NCBI GenBank assembly: GCA_016875735.1
Contig: VGOW01000024.1
Span: 1 to 49,308 of the forward strand
DNA: 49,308 nucleotides
Direction of reading: 5' to 3'
Origin: Chloroflexota bacterium
GTDB taxonomy: Bacteria > Chloroflexota > Anaerolineae > Anaerolineales > VGOW01
The translations under genes and the position numbers were made by a program. This document shows, one piece after another, positions 22,618-30,951 of the stretch; position 1 is the first letter of the stretch, and the number at the start of each line of letters is the position of its first letter. The notes under the pieces are model-generated. The model worked only from the letters and a program-made list of their open reading frames with translations. It had not been told where the DNA came from and searched no databases.

Positions 22618-25600
22618 ATGCCCATCTTCACCTCCCAACTCCTCGAAGACTTCCCCCTTTCCCATTACGCCGACCGGCAGTCCATCCAGCGCGGACGCGA
22701 ATACCACAGACGCGGCCACGTCTGGAATGTGGAACTCGTCAACGATAACGAAGCCCTTTGCTCGGTGGAGGGCAATTCAGGTGAATACGAAGTCACCATC
22801 AAGTTGAATGACAATGGCCAACTGCGCTTCTCCTGCGATTGTCCCTATGCCGACGATGGTAAGTTCTGCAAACACATGGTCGCCTCCGTGTTAGAGCTGA
22901 AGGATTATTTGAAGGAAGAGGAGGATAACGACGAGGATGAGGAGGAAGTGGCGGCTCCCGTTCCCCAGGCGCGGACAAGCATCAACTGGCAGAAGAAACT
23001 CGGTGAAACGCTCGCCCTCCTGCCTCGCAAATCGGCGGGCGGAAACCGCCTGAACCGCTACGCCGTTGCCGTTGTCCTCTCGCGCAGCCGATACAGTCAC
23101 TACAGCTACATGGGCTACCAACATGGTTATGCGCTGTCGCCCTGCGTCATTCGCGAAAACGACTGGAGCCCGCTCCAGGAAGTGGAGGGCTTCGATCCCG
23201 AGCGCGTCAACCGCCTGCTCGAAACCACGACCAACTGGATCAAAGTAAACGAGCCCTATTTTCAAACGCTCAACCCAAAGGGCTGTCTCAATCTCGATTA
23301 CGAAGCCATTTCGTTCATTGACATCATTCGCGGCGTCTCGCGAATATACGGCAACGCCGGCGCCCATTTAGCCAATTTCCTCGTCATGGTCGCCAAGGCG
23401 GGCATTCCCATTTTTCTTGGAAAGACAGACTACCCGCCCAAAGTGGAACGCCGGCTGAAGATTCACCCCGATCCGATTGAACTCCAAATTGACCTGCAAG
23501 CGGACGAGTCCAAACTCAGCCTGTGGGCAGGCTTCGAGCAAAACGGAACCTTTGCCCACATTCGCAAGAAAATTGAAGCCGTCACGAACAACCCCGTCTG
23601 GGTTCTGATGGACGACACACTCGCGCAAATCGAAAACAGCCGCGCCCTGGAAGTCATCTCCGCTTTCCCCATCGAAATCCCCAACGGACAGGTCGAACTT
23701 TTCCGCGAGCAATACTTCCCGCTCATCGCGCAATCGCTGCCCATCAAAAGCGGACTCGTCCACTGGAATGACGTTCACGCCGAGCCCGTTCCGCGCCTCT
23801 ACCTGCGCGACGATGACAAAGATAAAACTTTGCGCGCCGACCTGCGCTTCGGCTACGGCGAACACGAACTCCCGCTCGGCAAGGGCGAAGCCTTCGCCGT
23901 CAAAACCGCCCCCGACTCGTGGGACTTGCTTCGCCTCCATCGTCAACTTGAGCGCGAACAGCACTTCTATCAACTCCTCACCGATCCCATCTATCGCCTC
24001 AAACGCGCGGGCGTCAATCGTCCCTACGGCACACTCGAACTACGCGCCCGCGCCCATCCTTTCAACTTTCTGCTCCATTCGATTCCGCTCCTCACGCAGG
24101 CAGGCTTCGAGATCTACGGCGAGGAGAATCTCAAACTCGGCAAGATCAACCGCGCCACGCCTACCCTGCGCGTCAGCATCACCTCAGGCATTGATTGGTT
24201 CGACCTGCAAACCATCGTCGCATTCGGCGACCAGCAAATTTCCTTCCGCGACGTCCGCAAAGCCCTCAAGCGCGGCGAGCGTTACGTCAAACTCGCCGAC
24301 GGCTCGGTGGGGCAAATCTCCGACGAATGGCTGGAGAAGTACAAGCATCTCTGGAATCTGGCGGAAGAAACCGAGGATGGATTCCGCCTCGCAGACGTTC
24401 ACCTGCCCCTGCTCGATTCCCTGCTCGAAGACAACGCCTCAATTCAGACTCCCCCCGAACTGGCCCAGCGCCGCGAGCGTTTCCGCCATTTCGAGCGCAT
24501 CGAGCCACGCGCCCTCCCCGAGGGTTTCACTGGCGAACTGCGCCCCTACCAAAAACATGGCTTCGACTGGCTCCACTTTTTGCGCGAATACAACTTCGGC
24601 GGTGTCCTCGCAGACGATATGGGACTCGGCAAAACCGTCCAGGTGTTAGCCTTTCTCCAATCGTTGAAGGAGCGGGCCGAAACAAAACTCACATCGTTAC
24701 TCGTCGTCCCGAAAAGTTTAATCGCCAACTGGCAAAGAGAATCCGAAAAGTTCACGCCCAATCTGCGCTTCCTCGAATACATGGGCAACTTCCGCAACAA
24801 GGACACTTCCATCTTCAACGACTACGATGTGATCCTCACCACCTACGGCACAATGCTGCGCGACGTGGAATTGCTGCGCGAGCACAAATTCAATTACGTG
24901 ATCCTCGATGAGTCGCAAGCCATCAAGAATCCGCTGGCGAAGAGCGCCAAAGCCGCGCGCCTGTTGAAAGCGGATCGCCGCCTGGTGATGACAGGCACGC
25001 CCGTCGAGAACAATACCTTCGAGTTGTGGTCGCAGTTCGCGTTCTTGAATCCTGGCTTGCTCGGCAACAGGGACTACTTCAAGAGCGCGTTCGCCAATCC
25101 CATCGAAGCGCGCGGCGACGAAGACGCGGCCAAGACTCTTCGCAAACTGGTCTATCCCTTCATCCTGCGCCGCACGAAGGAACAGGTCGCGCCCGAACTG
25201 CCGCCGCGCACCGAGCGCATCGTCTACACCGACATGGGCGCCGCGCAGAAGAAGTTGTACGTCCAAACCCGCGAACGGTACCGCGCCGAACTGCTCGGCC
25301 TGATCGAGAGCGAAGGCATCAACGACGCGCGCTTCAAGATCCTCGAAGGCTTGTTGCGCCTGCGGCAAATCGCCATCCATCCCGCGTTAGTGGAGAAAAA
25401 CTATCGGGGCGACGCGCCCAAGTTCGAAGTGTTGCTCGAAACGCTGGAAACGTTGCAGGCCGAAAATCACAAGGCGCTGGTCTTCTCGCAATTCGTCGAG
25501 ACGCTCAAACTTGTCCGCCGCGAATTGGACGGGCGCAAGATCAAGTACGTCTATCTCGACGGGCAGACTCAGAATCGGCAATCGCGTGTTGACCAATTCC

Positions 25601-25920
25601 AAAACGACCCCCACTATCCGTTCTTCCTCATCAGCTTGAAAGCGGGCGGCACGGGACTGAACCTGACTGCCGCCGACTACGTCATCCACCTCGACCCGTG
25701 GTGGAATCCCGCCGTCGAAATGCAGGCGAGCGACCGCGCCCATCGCATCGGCCAGAACAAACCTGTCTTCGTCTACAAGATTATCGCCCGCGACACGGTG
25801 GAGGAAAAGATTTTGCAGTTGCAGGAAAGGAAGCGCGCGCTGGTCAGGAGTCTCATCACTACCGAAGCCAGTTTCTTCAAGTCGCTGACGCGGGAGGATG
25901 TGAAGGATTTGTTCAGTTGA
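22618..25920 (+). CDS. SWIM zinc-finger SNF2/Rad54-type DNA translocase
   Basis: A 1100-residue protein. An N-terminal SWIM finger has C73, C75, C84 and H86 (FSCDCPYADDGKFCKH). An acidic stretch (about 98-110) and a long central region without a clear domain come next. The superfamily 2 helicase core begins near residue 640: GVLADDMGLGKTVQ (Walker A), ILDESQAIKNP (DEAH-like box), MTGTPVENN (motif III) and SDRAHRIGQ (motif VI). Such proteins move along duplex DNA and remodel bound proteins. Bacterial members (RapA/HepA relatives) act in transcription recycling or repair. GTG at 22612 is an alternative start. Neither start has a ribosome site. Confidence 0.92.
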   Translation: MPIFTSQLLEDFPLSHYADRQSIQRGREYHRRGHVWNVELVNDNEALCSVEGNSGEYEVTIKLNDNGQLRFSCDCPYADDGKFCKHMVASVLELKDYLKEEEDNDEDEEEVAAPVPQARTSINWQKKLGETLALLPRKSAGGNRLNRYAVAVVLSRSRYSHYSYMGYQHGYALSPCVIRENDWSPLQEVEGFDPERVNRLLETTTNWIKVNEPYFQTLNPKGCLNLDYEAISFIDIIRGVSRIYGNAGAHLANFLVMVAKAGIPIFLGKTDYPPKVERRLKIHPDPIELQIDLQADESKLSLWAGFEQNGTFAHIRKKIEAVTNNPVWVLMDDTLAQIENSRALEVISAFPIEIPNGQVELFREQYFPLIAQSLPIKSGLVHWNDVHAEPVPRLYLRDDDKDKTLRADLRFGYGEHELPLGKGEAFAVKTAPDSWDLLRLHRQLEREQHFYQLLTDPIYRLKRAGVNRPYGTLELRARAHPFNFLLHSIPLLTQAGFEIYGEENLKLGKINRATPTLRVSITSGIDWFDLQTIVAFGDQQISFRDVRKALKRGERYVKLADGSVGQISDEWLEKYKHLWNLAEETEDGFRLADVHLPLLDSLLEDNASIQTPPELAQRRERFRHFERIEPRALPEGFTGELRPYQKHGFDWLHFLREYNFGGVLADDMGLGKTVQVLAFLQSLKERAETKLTSLLVVPKSLIANWQRESEKFTPNLRFLEYMGNFRNKDTSIFNDYDVILTTYGTMLRDVELLREHKFNYVILDESQAIKNPLAKSAKAARLLKADRRLVMTGTPVENNTFELWSQFAFLNPGLLGNRDYFKSAFANPIEARGDEDAAKTLRKLVYPFILRRTKEQVAPELPPRTERIVYTDMGAAQKKLYVQTRERYRAELLGLIESEGINDARFKILEGLLRLRQIAIHPALVEKNYRGDAPKFEVLLETLETLQAENHKALVFSQFVETLKLVRRELDGRKIKYVYLDGQTQNRQSRVDQFQNDPHYPFFLISLKAGGTGLNLTAADYVIHLDPWWNPAVEMQASDRAHRIGQNKPVFVYKIIARDTVEEKILQLQERKRALVRSLITTEASFFKSLTREDVKDLFS

Positions 25921-26047
25921 CCCTGCCCGCCTGCCCCGATCACGTATGCCAAACTCTCGCCCGCGCGCGTGACGAAGGCCGGTGGCGCTACGGGCAAGCA
26001 GGCGCGACTGCAAGGGTGTCAATTGATCTCCAAATCGGGCAAACGTG
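25921..26047. other. Spacer before the DEAD-box gene promoter
   Basis: A 127-base spacer. A minus-strand reading of 25930-25990 gives PPAFVTRAGESLAYVIGAG, which looks protein-like but cannot be assigned. No terminator for the SNF2 gene is obvious. Confidence 0.3.
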
Positions 26048-26056
26048 TGATACAAT
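26048..26056 (+). promoter_or_regulatory. Extended -10 promoter for the DEAD-box helicase
   Basis: The sequence tgatacaat fits TGN plus TACAAT. A TTGATC at 26023-26028 is 22 bases away, too far for a normal -35 box. The predicted start is about 26063, leaving a leader of about 100 bases. Confidence 0.5.
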
Positions 26057-26088
26057 GCGGGCATCCAGTTGTAGTGTTTTGTGCGTTG

Positions 26089-26132
26089 ATTGCCGCCAGA
26101 CCCGCTTGTGGACTGGCGGCAATTTTCTTTTT
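26089..26132 (+). terminator. Intrinsic terminator in the DEAD-box helicase leader
   Basis: A perfect 11-base stem, attgccgccag (26089-26099) / ctggcggcaat (26113-26123), is followed by ttttcttttt. A second small hairpin, cggccaatggccg (26133-26145), comes before the ATG. The terminator lies after the predicted promoter and before the gene. Confidence 0.88.
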
Positions 26133-26162
26133 CGGCCAATGGCCGAGTGATAGGTTTTCAAT

Positions 26163-27503
26163 ATGAGTTTCGATTCTTTCCAATTTGATCCGCGCCTCCT
26201 CGCCGGTATCCGGGAACTCGGCTACAGCACGCCCACCCCGATTCAAGAGCAGGCGATCCCGCCCATACTTGGCGGCCACGATGTTTTGGGGCTGGCCCAA
26301 ACCGGCACCGGCAAAACTGCCGCATTTGTTCTGCCCATTCTGCAACATTTGCTCAACGGCGCGCGAGGCCGCGTGCGCGCTCTCATCGTCACGCCCACGC
26401 GCGAACTGGCCGAACAGATTCACATTGCCATCGGCCAACTGGGGCGGCACACTCGTTTGCGCAGCGCCACCGTGTACGGCGGAGTCAGCATGACCACCCA
26501 AACTCAGACTCTGCGGAACGGCGTCGAAATCGTGGTGGCCTGCCCCGGCCGTTTGCTCGACCATCTCAATCAGGGGCAGATCAATCTCTCACATGTGGAG
26601 ACGCTGGTGCTCGACGAGGCCGACCGCATGTTTGATATGGGCTTCCTTCCCGAAGTGCGGAAGATTATCAAGCATGTCCCGGCCCGGCGGCAAACGTTGT
26701 TCTTTTCGGCCACCATGCCCGACGACGTGCGCCGGTTGGCGCGCGACGTGTTGGGCAATCCTGTTCACGTGCAAATTGGCGACTCTGCTCCAGCCACCAC
26801 AGTCTCGCACGCGCTGTACCCGGTCGCCTCGCATCTCAAAACCGCGCTCCTCCTTGAATTACTGCATCACACCGACACCGACTCGGTGCTGGTGTTCACC
26901 CGCACCAAACACCGCGCCAAACGGCTGGGCGATCAACTGAAACGCGCCGGCCACAGCGCCACCTCCCTGCAAGGCAATCTGTCGCAGAACAAACGGCAGG
27001 CCGCGCTCGACGGTTTCCGCTCGGGCAAGTTTCAAGTCATGGTTGCCACCGACATCGCCGCGCGCGGCATCGACGTATCGAGCATCTCGCATGTGATCAA
27101 CTACGATATGCCCGACACTGCTGAGGCTTACATCCATCGCATTGGCCGCACCGGCCGCGCGGCCAAAACCGGCGATGCTTTCACGCTCGTGATCGACGAA
27201 GACGCCGATATGGTGAAAACCATCGAGCGCGTGCTCGGAACGCAACTGGAGCGTTGCACGGTGCCGGGATTCGATTACAGACAACCCAAAGCCGCGTCCG
27301 CTTTGCCGCCACCCAACCGCCCCGACTATGCCCGCTCTCGCGCGCCAAAACAAAAACCCGCGCCTCAGCCGAGAGTGGGCAACCATGCCCACGCCCAGCC
27401 CTATGTCTCGCGGTTGGCCGCCGATCTGCCCTCACACCAATCGCCCTCGAACCGCCCCAAACCGGCCAAGCCCTTCTCTCGACGGCAGTCTTTCAGGCGC
27501 TGA
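26163..27503 (+). CDS. DEAD-box ATP-dependent RNA helicase (RhlE-like)
   Basis: A 446-residue RNA-unwinding enzyme. The Q motif region (PTPIQEQAIP), Walker A AQTGTGKT (45-52), PTRELAEQ, DEAD box (151-154), SAT (182-184), VATDIAARGIDV and HRIGRTGRA are all present. The C-terminal tail from about 365 is basic and Pro/Arg-rich, a likely RNA-binding extension. Such helicases help ribosome assembly and mRNA turnover, often at low temperature. A strong terminator lies in the leader, so expression may depend on antitermination. The ribosome site is weak (tagg). Confidence 0.95.
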   Translation: MSFDSFQFDPRLLAGIRELGYSTPTPIQEQAIPPILGGHDVLGLAQTGTGKTAAFVLPILQHLLNGARGRVRALIVTPTRELAEQIHIAIGQLGRHTRLRSATVYGGVSMTTQTQTLRNGVEIVVACPGRLLDHLNQGQINLSHVETLVLDEADRMFDMGFLPEVRKIIKHVPARRQTLFFSATMPDDVRRLARDVLGNPVHVQIGDSAPATTVSHALYPVASHLKTALLLELLHHTDTDSVLVFTRTKHRAKRLGDQLKRAGHSATSLQGNLSQNKRQAALDGFRSGKFQVMVATDIAARGIDVSSISHVINYDMPDTAEAYIHRIGRTGRAAKTGDAFTLVIDEDADMVKTIERVLGTQLERCTVPGFDYRQPKAASALPPPNRPDYARSRAPKQKPAPQPRVGNHAHAQPYVSRLAADLPSHQSPSNRPKPAKPFSRRQSFRR

Positions 27504-27526
27504 CATCGAACCCGCGCCGCCAGCGC

Positions 27527-28858
27527 TCATAGATCGCTGGTGTAGTTGAGGGCTTTGCCCTCGAACGCATTCACACTTTCGATCAGTAGCGCCTGAGTTG
27601 CGCCGAAGTGCGCGAGCAGAGCCTCGCGCACTTCGCTTTCCTCTGCGCCCGCACTGCGCCAACGCAGCCGCAGTGAGCCATCGGCAAATTGATGCAAATT
27701 GAATTGCGCGATAGCCAAAGGCCGAAGCGCAATGGAGATGTCAATGTTGTTGAGCGGGCGGCCATCGGCGGCGCGGAAGACGACCGGCGCGCGGCCTTCG
27801 AGTCCGATCAGCGCGGGTTGGCCGCCGATGATTTCGAGCGCGGCGTGATCGCCGGTGCGATAGCGGAGCAATGGCAGAAACGGATTGAAACCGCCACTCA
27901 AGACGATCTCGCCGCGCGCGCCGGGCGGAGTCGGCGCCCCATCGGGATCGAGGATTTCGATGTAGAGGCGCGGCTGCAACGGGATCCATCGATCCCCTGT
28001 GGGAGCCGCCACTGCAATCGGCCCGGATTCATTCATCGAATACAGATCGAGCGCGGGGCAATCGAAGCGCGTTTCGAGTTGGGCGCGCAGGCCGGGGGTG
28101 AGAACCATCGCCGTTGAGACGAGCGCTTTGGGCCGCGCAGTGATGGGCAGGCGCGCAAGTTCGGCGAATGAGATCGGGTCGCCGGTGTAGATTTCGGGAT
28201 CGAGGTCGTCGAGGAACTTGGCGCGATCGCCGGCCTCGCGCCACTCGGCGGGGTTGAGGTTGAGTTTGACGAAGCCCGCTTGATCGAGCGCGGGCATGAC
28301 GGCGGCGTAAGTGTACGTTTGCTTTTGATCGCACACGAGGGCGATGGCGATTCGATCCGGCCCGCCTTCGAGAGCCACGTTTCGCGCGGCGAGCGCGGCG
28401 CGCAAGAGTGGAATGTACAGCGCGAGTGTGTCGGGATGAGTGAGAATGCTGAGGGGGTGGCCGGTGACGCCGGAAGTGTTGTAGATGATCAGATCGTCGA
28501 GCGGCTGAGTGTCGGGGACGAATGACCACGGCTCGCGGTTGAGATCGGAGCGGTCGGTGGTGGGGAGATCGGTAAAGCGCGGCGGAGGCGGCCCCCAACG
28601 GCGATAGAGGGGCACGTGGCGAAAACAGTGAGCAACAAATTCGGCCAACCAGTCCGGCGGTCTTTCATGCTCCCATCGCGGCGGCGATGAGTCGAGCGCG
28701 GCGGCAAAGTCGGCGGCGCGGCGCAAGCCAGCGGGCGTGAGGCGGTTGAATCCGCGATGGGTGTATCGCGGCGCGCGGGGATGCTCTTCGAGCCGCAACA
28801 GCAAACGCCGGCCGCGCTCGTCGATCAGCGGAAAGCGATGGTGAAGATCGTCGGTCAT
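27527..28858 (-). CDS. PaaK-like adenylate-forming enzyme, copy A
   Basis: A 443-residue member of the ANL superfamily nearest to phenylacetate-CoA ligases. The ATP loop reads YNTSGVTGHPLSI, the A5 region YSMNESGPIA and the A7/A8 region LLRYRTGDHAAL. The catalytic A10 lysine is in FEGKALNYTSDL at the very end, so the C-terminal lid is short. It should activate a carboxylic acid as acyl-AMP, but the acid and acceptor are unknown. The ATG overlaps the stop of the frameshifted partner gene (ATGA). Copy B at 30948-32303 is clearly homologous along its whole length. Confidence 0.82.
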   Translation of the reverse strand: MTDDLHHRFPLIDERGRRLLLRLEEHPRAPRYTHRGFNRLTPAGLRRAADFAAALDSSPPRWEHERPPDWLAEFVAHCFRHVPLYRRWGPPPPRFTDLPTTDRSDLNREPWSFVPDTQPLDDLIIYNTSGVTGHPLSILTHPDTLALYIPLLRAALAARNVALEGGPDRIAIALVCDQKQTYTYAAVMPALDQAGFVKLNLNPAEWREAGDRAKFLDDLDPEIYTGDPISFAELARLPITARPKALVSTAMVLTPGLRAQLETRFDCPALDLYSMNESGPIAVAAPTGDRWIPLQPRLYIEILDPDGAPTPPGARGEIVLSGGFNPFLPLLRYRTGDHAALEIIGGQPALIGLEGRAPVVFRAADGRPLNNIDISIALRPLAIAQFNLHQFADGSLRLRWRSAGAEESEVREALLAHFGATQALLIESVNAFEGKALNYTSDL

Positions 28859-29404
28859 TCGCGCATCGCTTTCATTTCGGCTTGGCGCGCGGCCTCTTCG
28901 GCCATTTTGCGCCGTATCTCGCTGGCGCGGGCTTCGGCTTCGCGCGCGGCGCGGATCACGCGCTGGCGTTCGGCGCTGTTCAGCGTAGCGAGTCGATCCT
29001 GCGCCTGCGCTTCGGTTTCGCCCGCCGGGCGCAGGCCGAGCGCTCTGAAGCAGAGGCGCGCAATCTCTTCGCGGCGGTCGGCGTCGGCGATGAACTTCTC
29101 GGCTTGGGCGAGGCTCGCCAATTCGGCCAGATCGTTTCGCAGAAAGTTGAGAGCGCGCGTCGTGCAGAAGCCAGCAGGCAATGAGCGTGAGACGCAGTCG
29201 GTTGCGGTCGCGTTTCGAGTCTCGCGAGACGAAAGACGCGAGTTGATCGAGAGTCGGCACACCGCCGAGATCGCGCAGAAGATCGGCGACGACGGCGGCC
29301 ACGATCACCGCGCCGGCCGGGCCGATGCGCGGCTCGGCCAAAAAATCGGCGGGGCATTCGGCCAGTCGGCGGGTGAGCGATTCGAGGGGCGGGCCTTCGT
29401 TCAT
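28855..29404 (-). pseudogene. Unknown ~196-residue protein, copy A, frameshifted
   Basis: The start MNEGPPLESLTRRLAECPAD and the frame up to LIACWLLHDAR match the intact copy at 32381-32968. The homologous continuation ALNFLRNDLAELA, KFIADADRREEIARLCFRAL and AQAQDRLATLNSAERQR lies in another frame. The switch is at a gcgcgc run at about 29153-29160, where adding one gc pair would restore the frame. The C-terminal half is highly charged and probably helical. The start overlaps the radical SAM stop, and the end overlaps ligase A (both ATGA). It is either a real frameshift or a sequencing error. Confidence 0.75.
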
Positions 29405-30411
29405 TTCGCAGTTTCGCAGTGCGCGAACTTGCCGAACACTTGCGTGCTGGGGCAATCGAAACACGGCGCAAGCATCGCGCGCCGACTCGCGGCGAATCGT
29501 TCCGGCAGGCGATGCACATCATCGGCGGTGCGCAGTTCGTCGAGAGGCGCGCCGTAGCCCTCCACAGTATAACTGCACGGCGAAACCATGCCGCGCTCAT
29601 CCACGAACAAAAATGTTTGCCCGGGCCGGCAATCGGCAACGGGCAACGCCTCCCCGCGCGCAAACGCTTCGAGGCGATCCAAGTATCGCTCACTGCCGAG
29701 TATCGTCAGCCCCAATCGCGCCATGCGCTCGCGCACACCCGGCAGCGATTGGCGAAACTGCGCGACGTCTTCGGGGCGCAGGCAATGCTCCGCGTAAAAC
29801 TCCGGGCGGTCGCGCCCACCGAGCGCGTTGAAGGTCAGTTCGTCGGCGCCCCACCCGGCCACCGCCCGGCACAGCGATTCAAAATCATGGATGTTATCGC
29901 GCATCAGTATTGTATTGACTCGGAGGCGCGGGCTGCGTCCGCGTTCGAGTTTCAACTCGCCAAGTCGCCGAACGTTTTTCTCAAGTTGGGCATACAGCCC
30001 CGTCGTTCGCCGCCACCGATCGTGCCCCGGCCCCACCCCATCAACGCTCACCGTCAACGGATCGAAATCCTCCGCCACACACCGCCGAACGGACTCCGAC
30101 TCGAGCGCGGTTCCGTTCGTCGTCGCGCTCACTCTCAACCCAAACTCGACTCGGAAAACGCGAGAGACATCGAACGCCGGCTTCCATCGCAGAGGCTCGC
30201 CGCCCAGCCAACTCACCAGCACTGCGCGCCCGAACTTCGCCGAATAGTCGCCCAACACCGCGCCGAAGCGCAGAACATCGTCGGGGTTGGCCACTGCGCG
30301 CGAACGCGGAAGCATTCGGCTGTACGCGCAAAAGTCACAACCCAGATCGCAAACTTCGGTAACACGCCAAACGACGATGAGCAAGGGGTAACTCCAAGTT
30401 CCAAACTTCAA
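29401..30411 (-). CDS. Radical SAM enzyme with SPASM-like C-terminus
   Basis: A 336-residue iron-sulfur enzyme. The SAM cluster motif is C21-x3-C25-x2-C28 (CDLGCDFC), followed by SWLGGEPL and TTNGTALE of the TIM barrel. The C-terminal cysteines (CRPGQTFLFVDERGMVSPC, CFDCPSTQVFGKFAHC) suggest auxiliary clusters as in SPASM/twitch proteins, which modify peptides or small metabolites. No ATG start exists. TTG at 30411 falls inside a tandem repeat, and TTG at 30384 (before LIVVWRVTEVC) is an alternative. The stop overlaps the start of the frameshifted gene, so translation is coupled. Confidence 0.85.
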   Translation of the reverse strand: MKFGTWSYPLLIVVWRVTEVCDLGCDFCAYSRMLPRSRAVANPDDVLRFGAVLGDYSAKFGRAVLVSWLGGEPLRWKPAFDVSRVFRVEFGLRVSATTNGTALESESVRRCVAEDFDPLTVSVDGVGPGHDRWRRTTGLYAQLEKNVRRLGELKLERGRSPRLRVNTILMRDNIHDFESLCRAVAGWGADELTFNALGGRDRPEFYAEHCLRPEDVAQFRQSLPGVRERMARLGLTILGSERYLDRLEAFARGEALPVADCRPGQTFLFVDERGMVSPCSYTVEGYGAPLDELRTADDVHRLPERFAASRRAMLAPCFDCPSTQVFGKFAHCETAK

Positions 30412-30470
30412 ATCTCAAACTTCAAATCTCAAACTTCAAATCTCAAACTTCAAATCTCAAACTTCAAAAC
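30391..30470. repeat. 14-base tandem repeat AAACTTCAAATCTC
   Basis: Four perfect units lie at 30403-30416, 30417-30430, 30431-30444 and 30445-30458, with degenerate copies on each side. It separates the truncated NadR-like gene from the radical SAM gene. An inverted relative lies at 32304-32376. Confidence 0.92.
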
Positions 30471-30471
30471 G

Positions 30472-30951
30472 TCAAAGGTTGAGGGGCGAGTTGGAATTGC
30501 TGAAGTAGGTTCGCACGAGGGGCGGCAGGAATTCGGAATGCCGCGCTGGATCGGCGCGGACGGCTGTGCCGGAGACGGGAAACCTGTCGCGGTTGAGATC
30601 AACGCAGAGGTGCTTTGCGCCGAGCAGCCGCGCAAACTCATCGCCGTAAGTTTCGGAGGTGAACACGAAATCAATGACCGGGCAGTGGCAGCGAATGATC
30701 GGAAGCCACAGACTCCAATAGTCGGGATGCTCGCTGGGGTACTGCGGCAGTTCTTCGGCGCAGTGTTGAATGTCGAGATCGGGATACAACTGGCACAGCC
30801 AGCGGTAACGAACTTCGCCGGGGATGGGCTGACTGCGGACGGAGCAGAGGAGCACGGTGAGGCGATCGACTCGCGCTCGCGCGGACTCGATGAGGTGCAT
30901 GTGCCCGCGATGGAGGGGCATGAATTTGCCCCAGAGGAAGCCGGTGGTCAT
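30472..30951 (-). CDS. NadR-like nucleotidyltransferase domain, kinase half missing
   Basis: A 159-residue protein matching the NMN adenylyltransferase domain of NadR. GKFMPLHRGHMHLIESA holds the HxGH ATP motif (H14-RG-H17). SETYGDEFARLLGAKHLCVD and FPVSGTAVRADPARH carry the GTxxR signature. In NadR a ribosylnicotinamide kinase domain follows the PPLVRTYF segment. Here the frame stops eight codons later, exactly where a 14-base tandem repeat begins, so the gene may be truncated. Either it now adenylates another substrate or it is decaying. Its ATG overlaps the ligase B stop (ATGA). Confidence 0.8.
   Translation of the reverse strand: MTTGFLWGKFMPLHRGHMHLIESARARVDRLTVLLCSVRSQPIPGEVRYRWLCQLYPDLDIQHCAEELPQYPSEHPDYWSLWLPIIRCHCPVIDFVFTSETYGDEFARLLGAKHLCVDLNRDRFPVSGTAVRADPARHSEFLPPLVRTYFSNSNSPLNL

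Noticed and set aside
25773-25997. Minus-strand open frame across the SNF2 gene end
   Set aside because: Most of it is antisense to a clear coding region. The short protein-like part at 25930-25990 could not be assigned.
28858-29464. One continuous 645-residue fusion of the unknown protein and ligase A
   Set aside because: The middle of that reading is out of frame with respect to the intact copy B. Two overlapping genes with a frameshift fit better.
30403-30458. CRISPR-like array
   Set aside because: The 14-base units are directly adjacent with no spacers and no cas genes are present. It is a simple tandem repeat.
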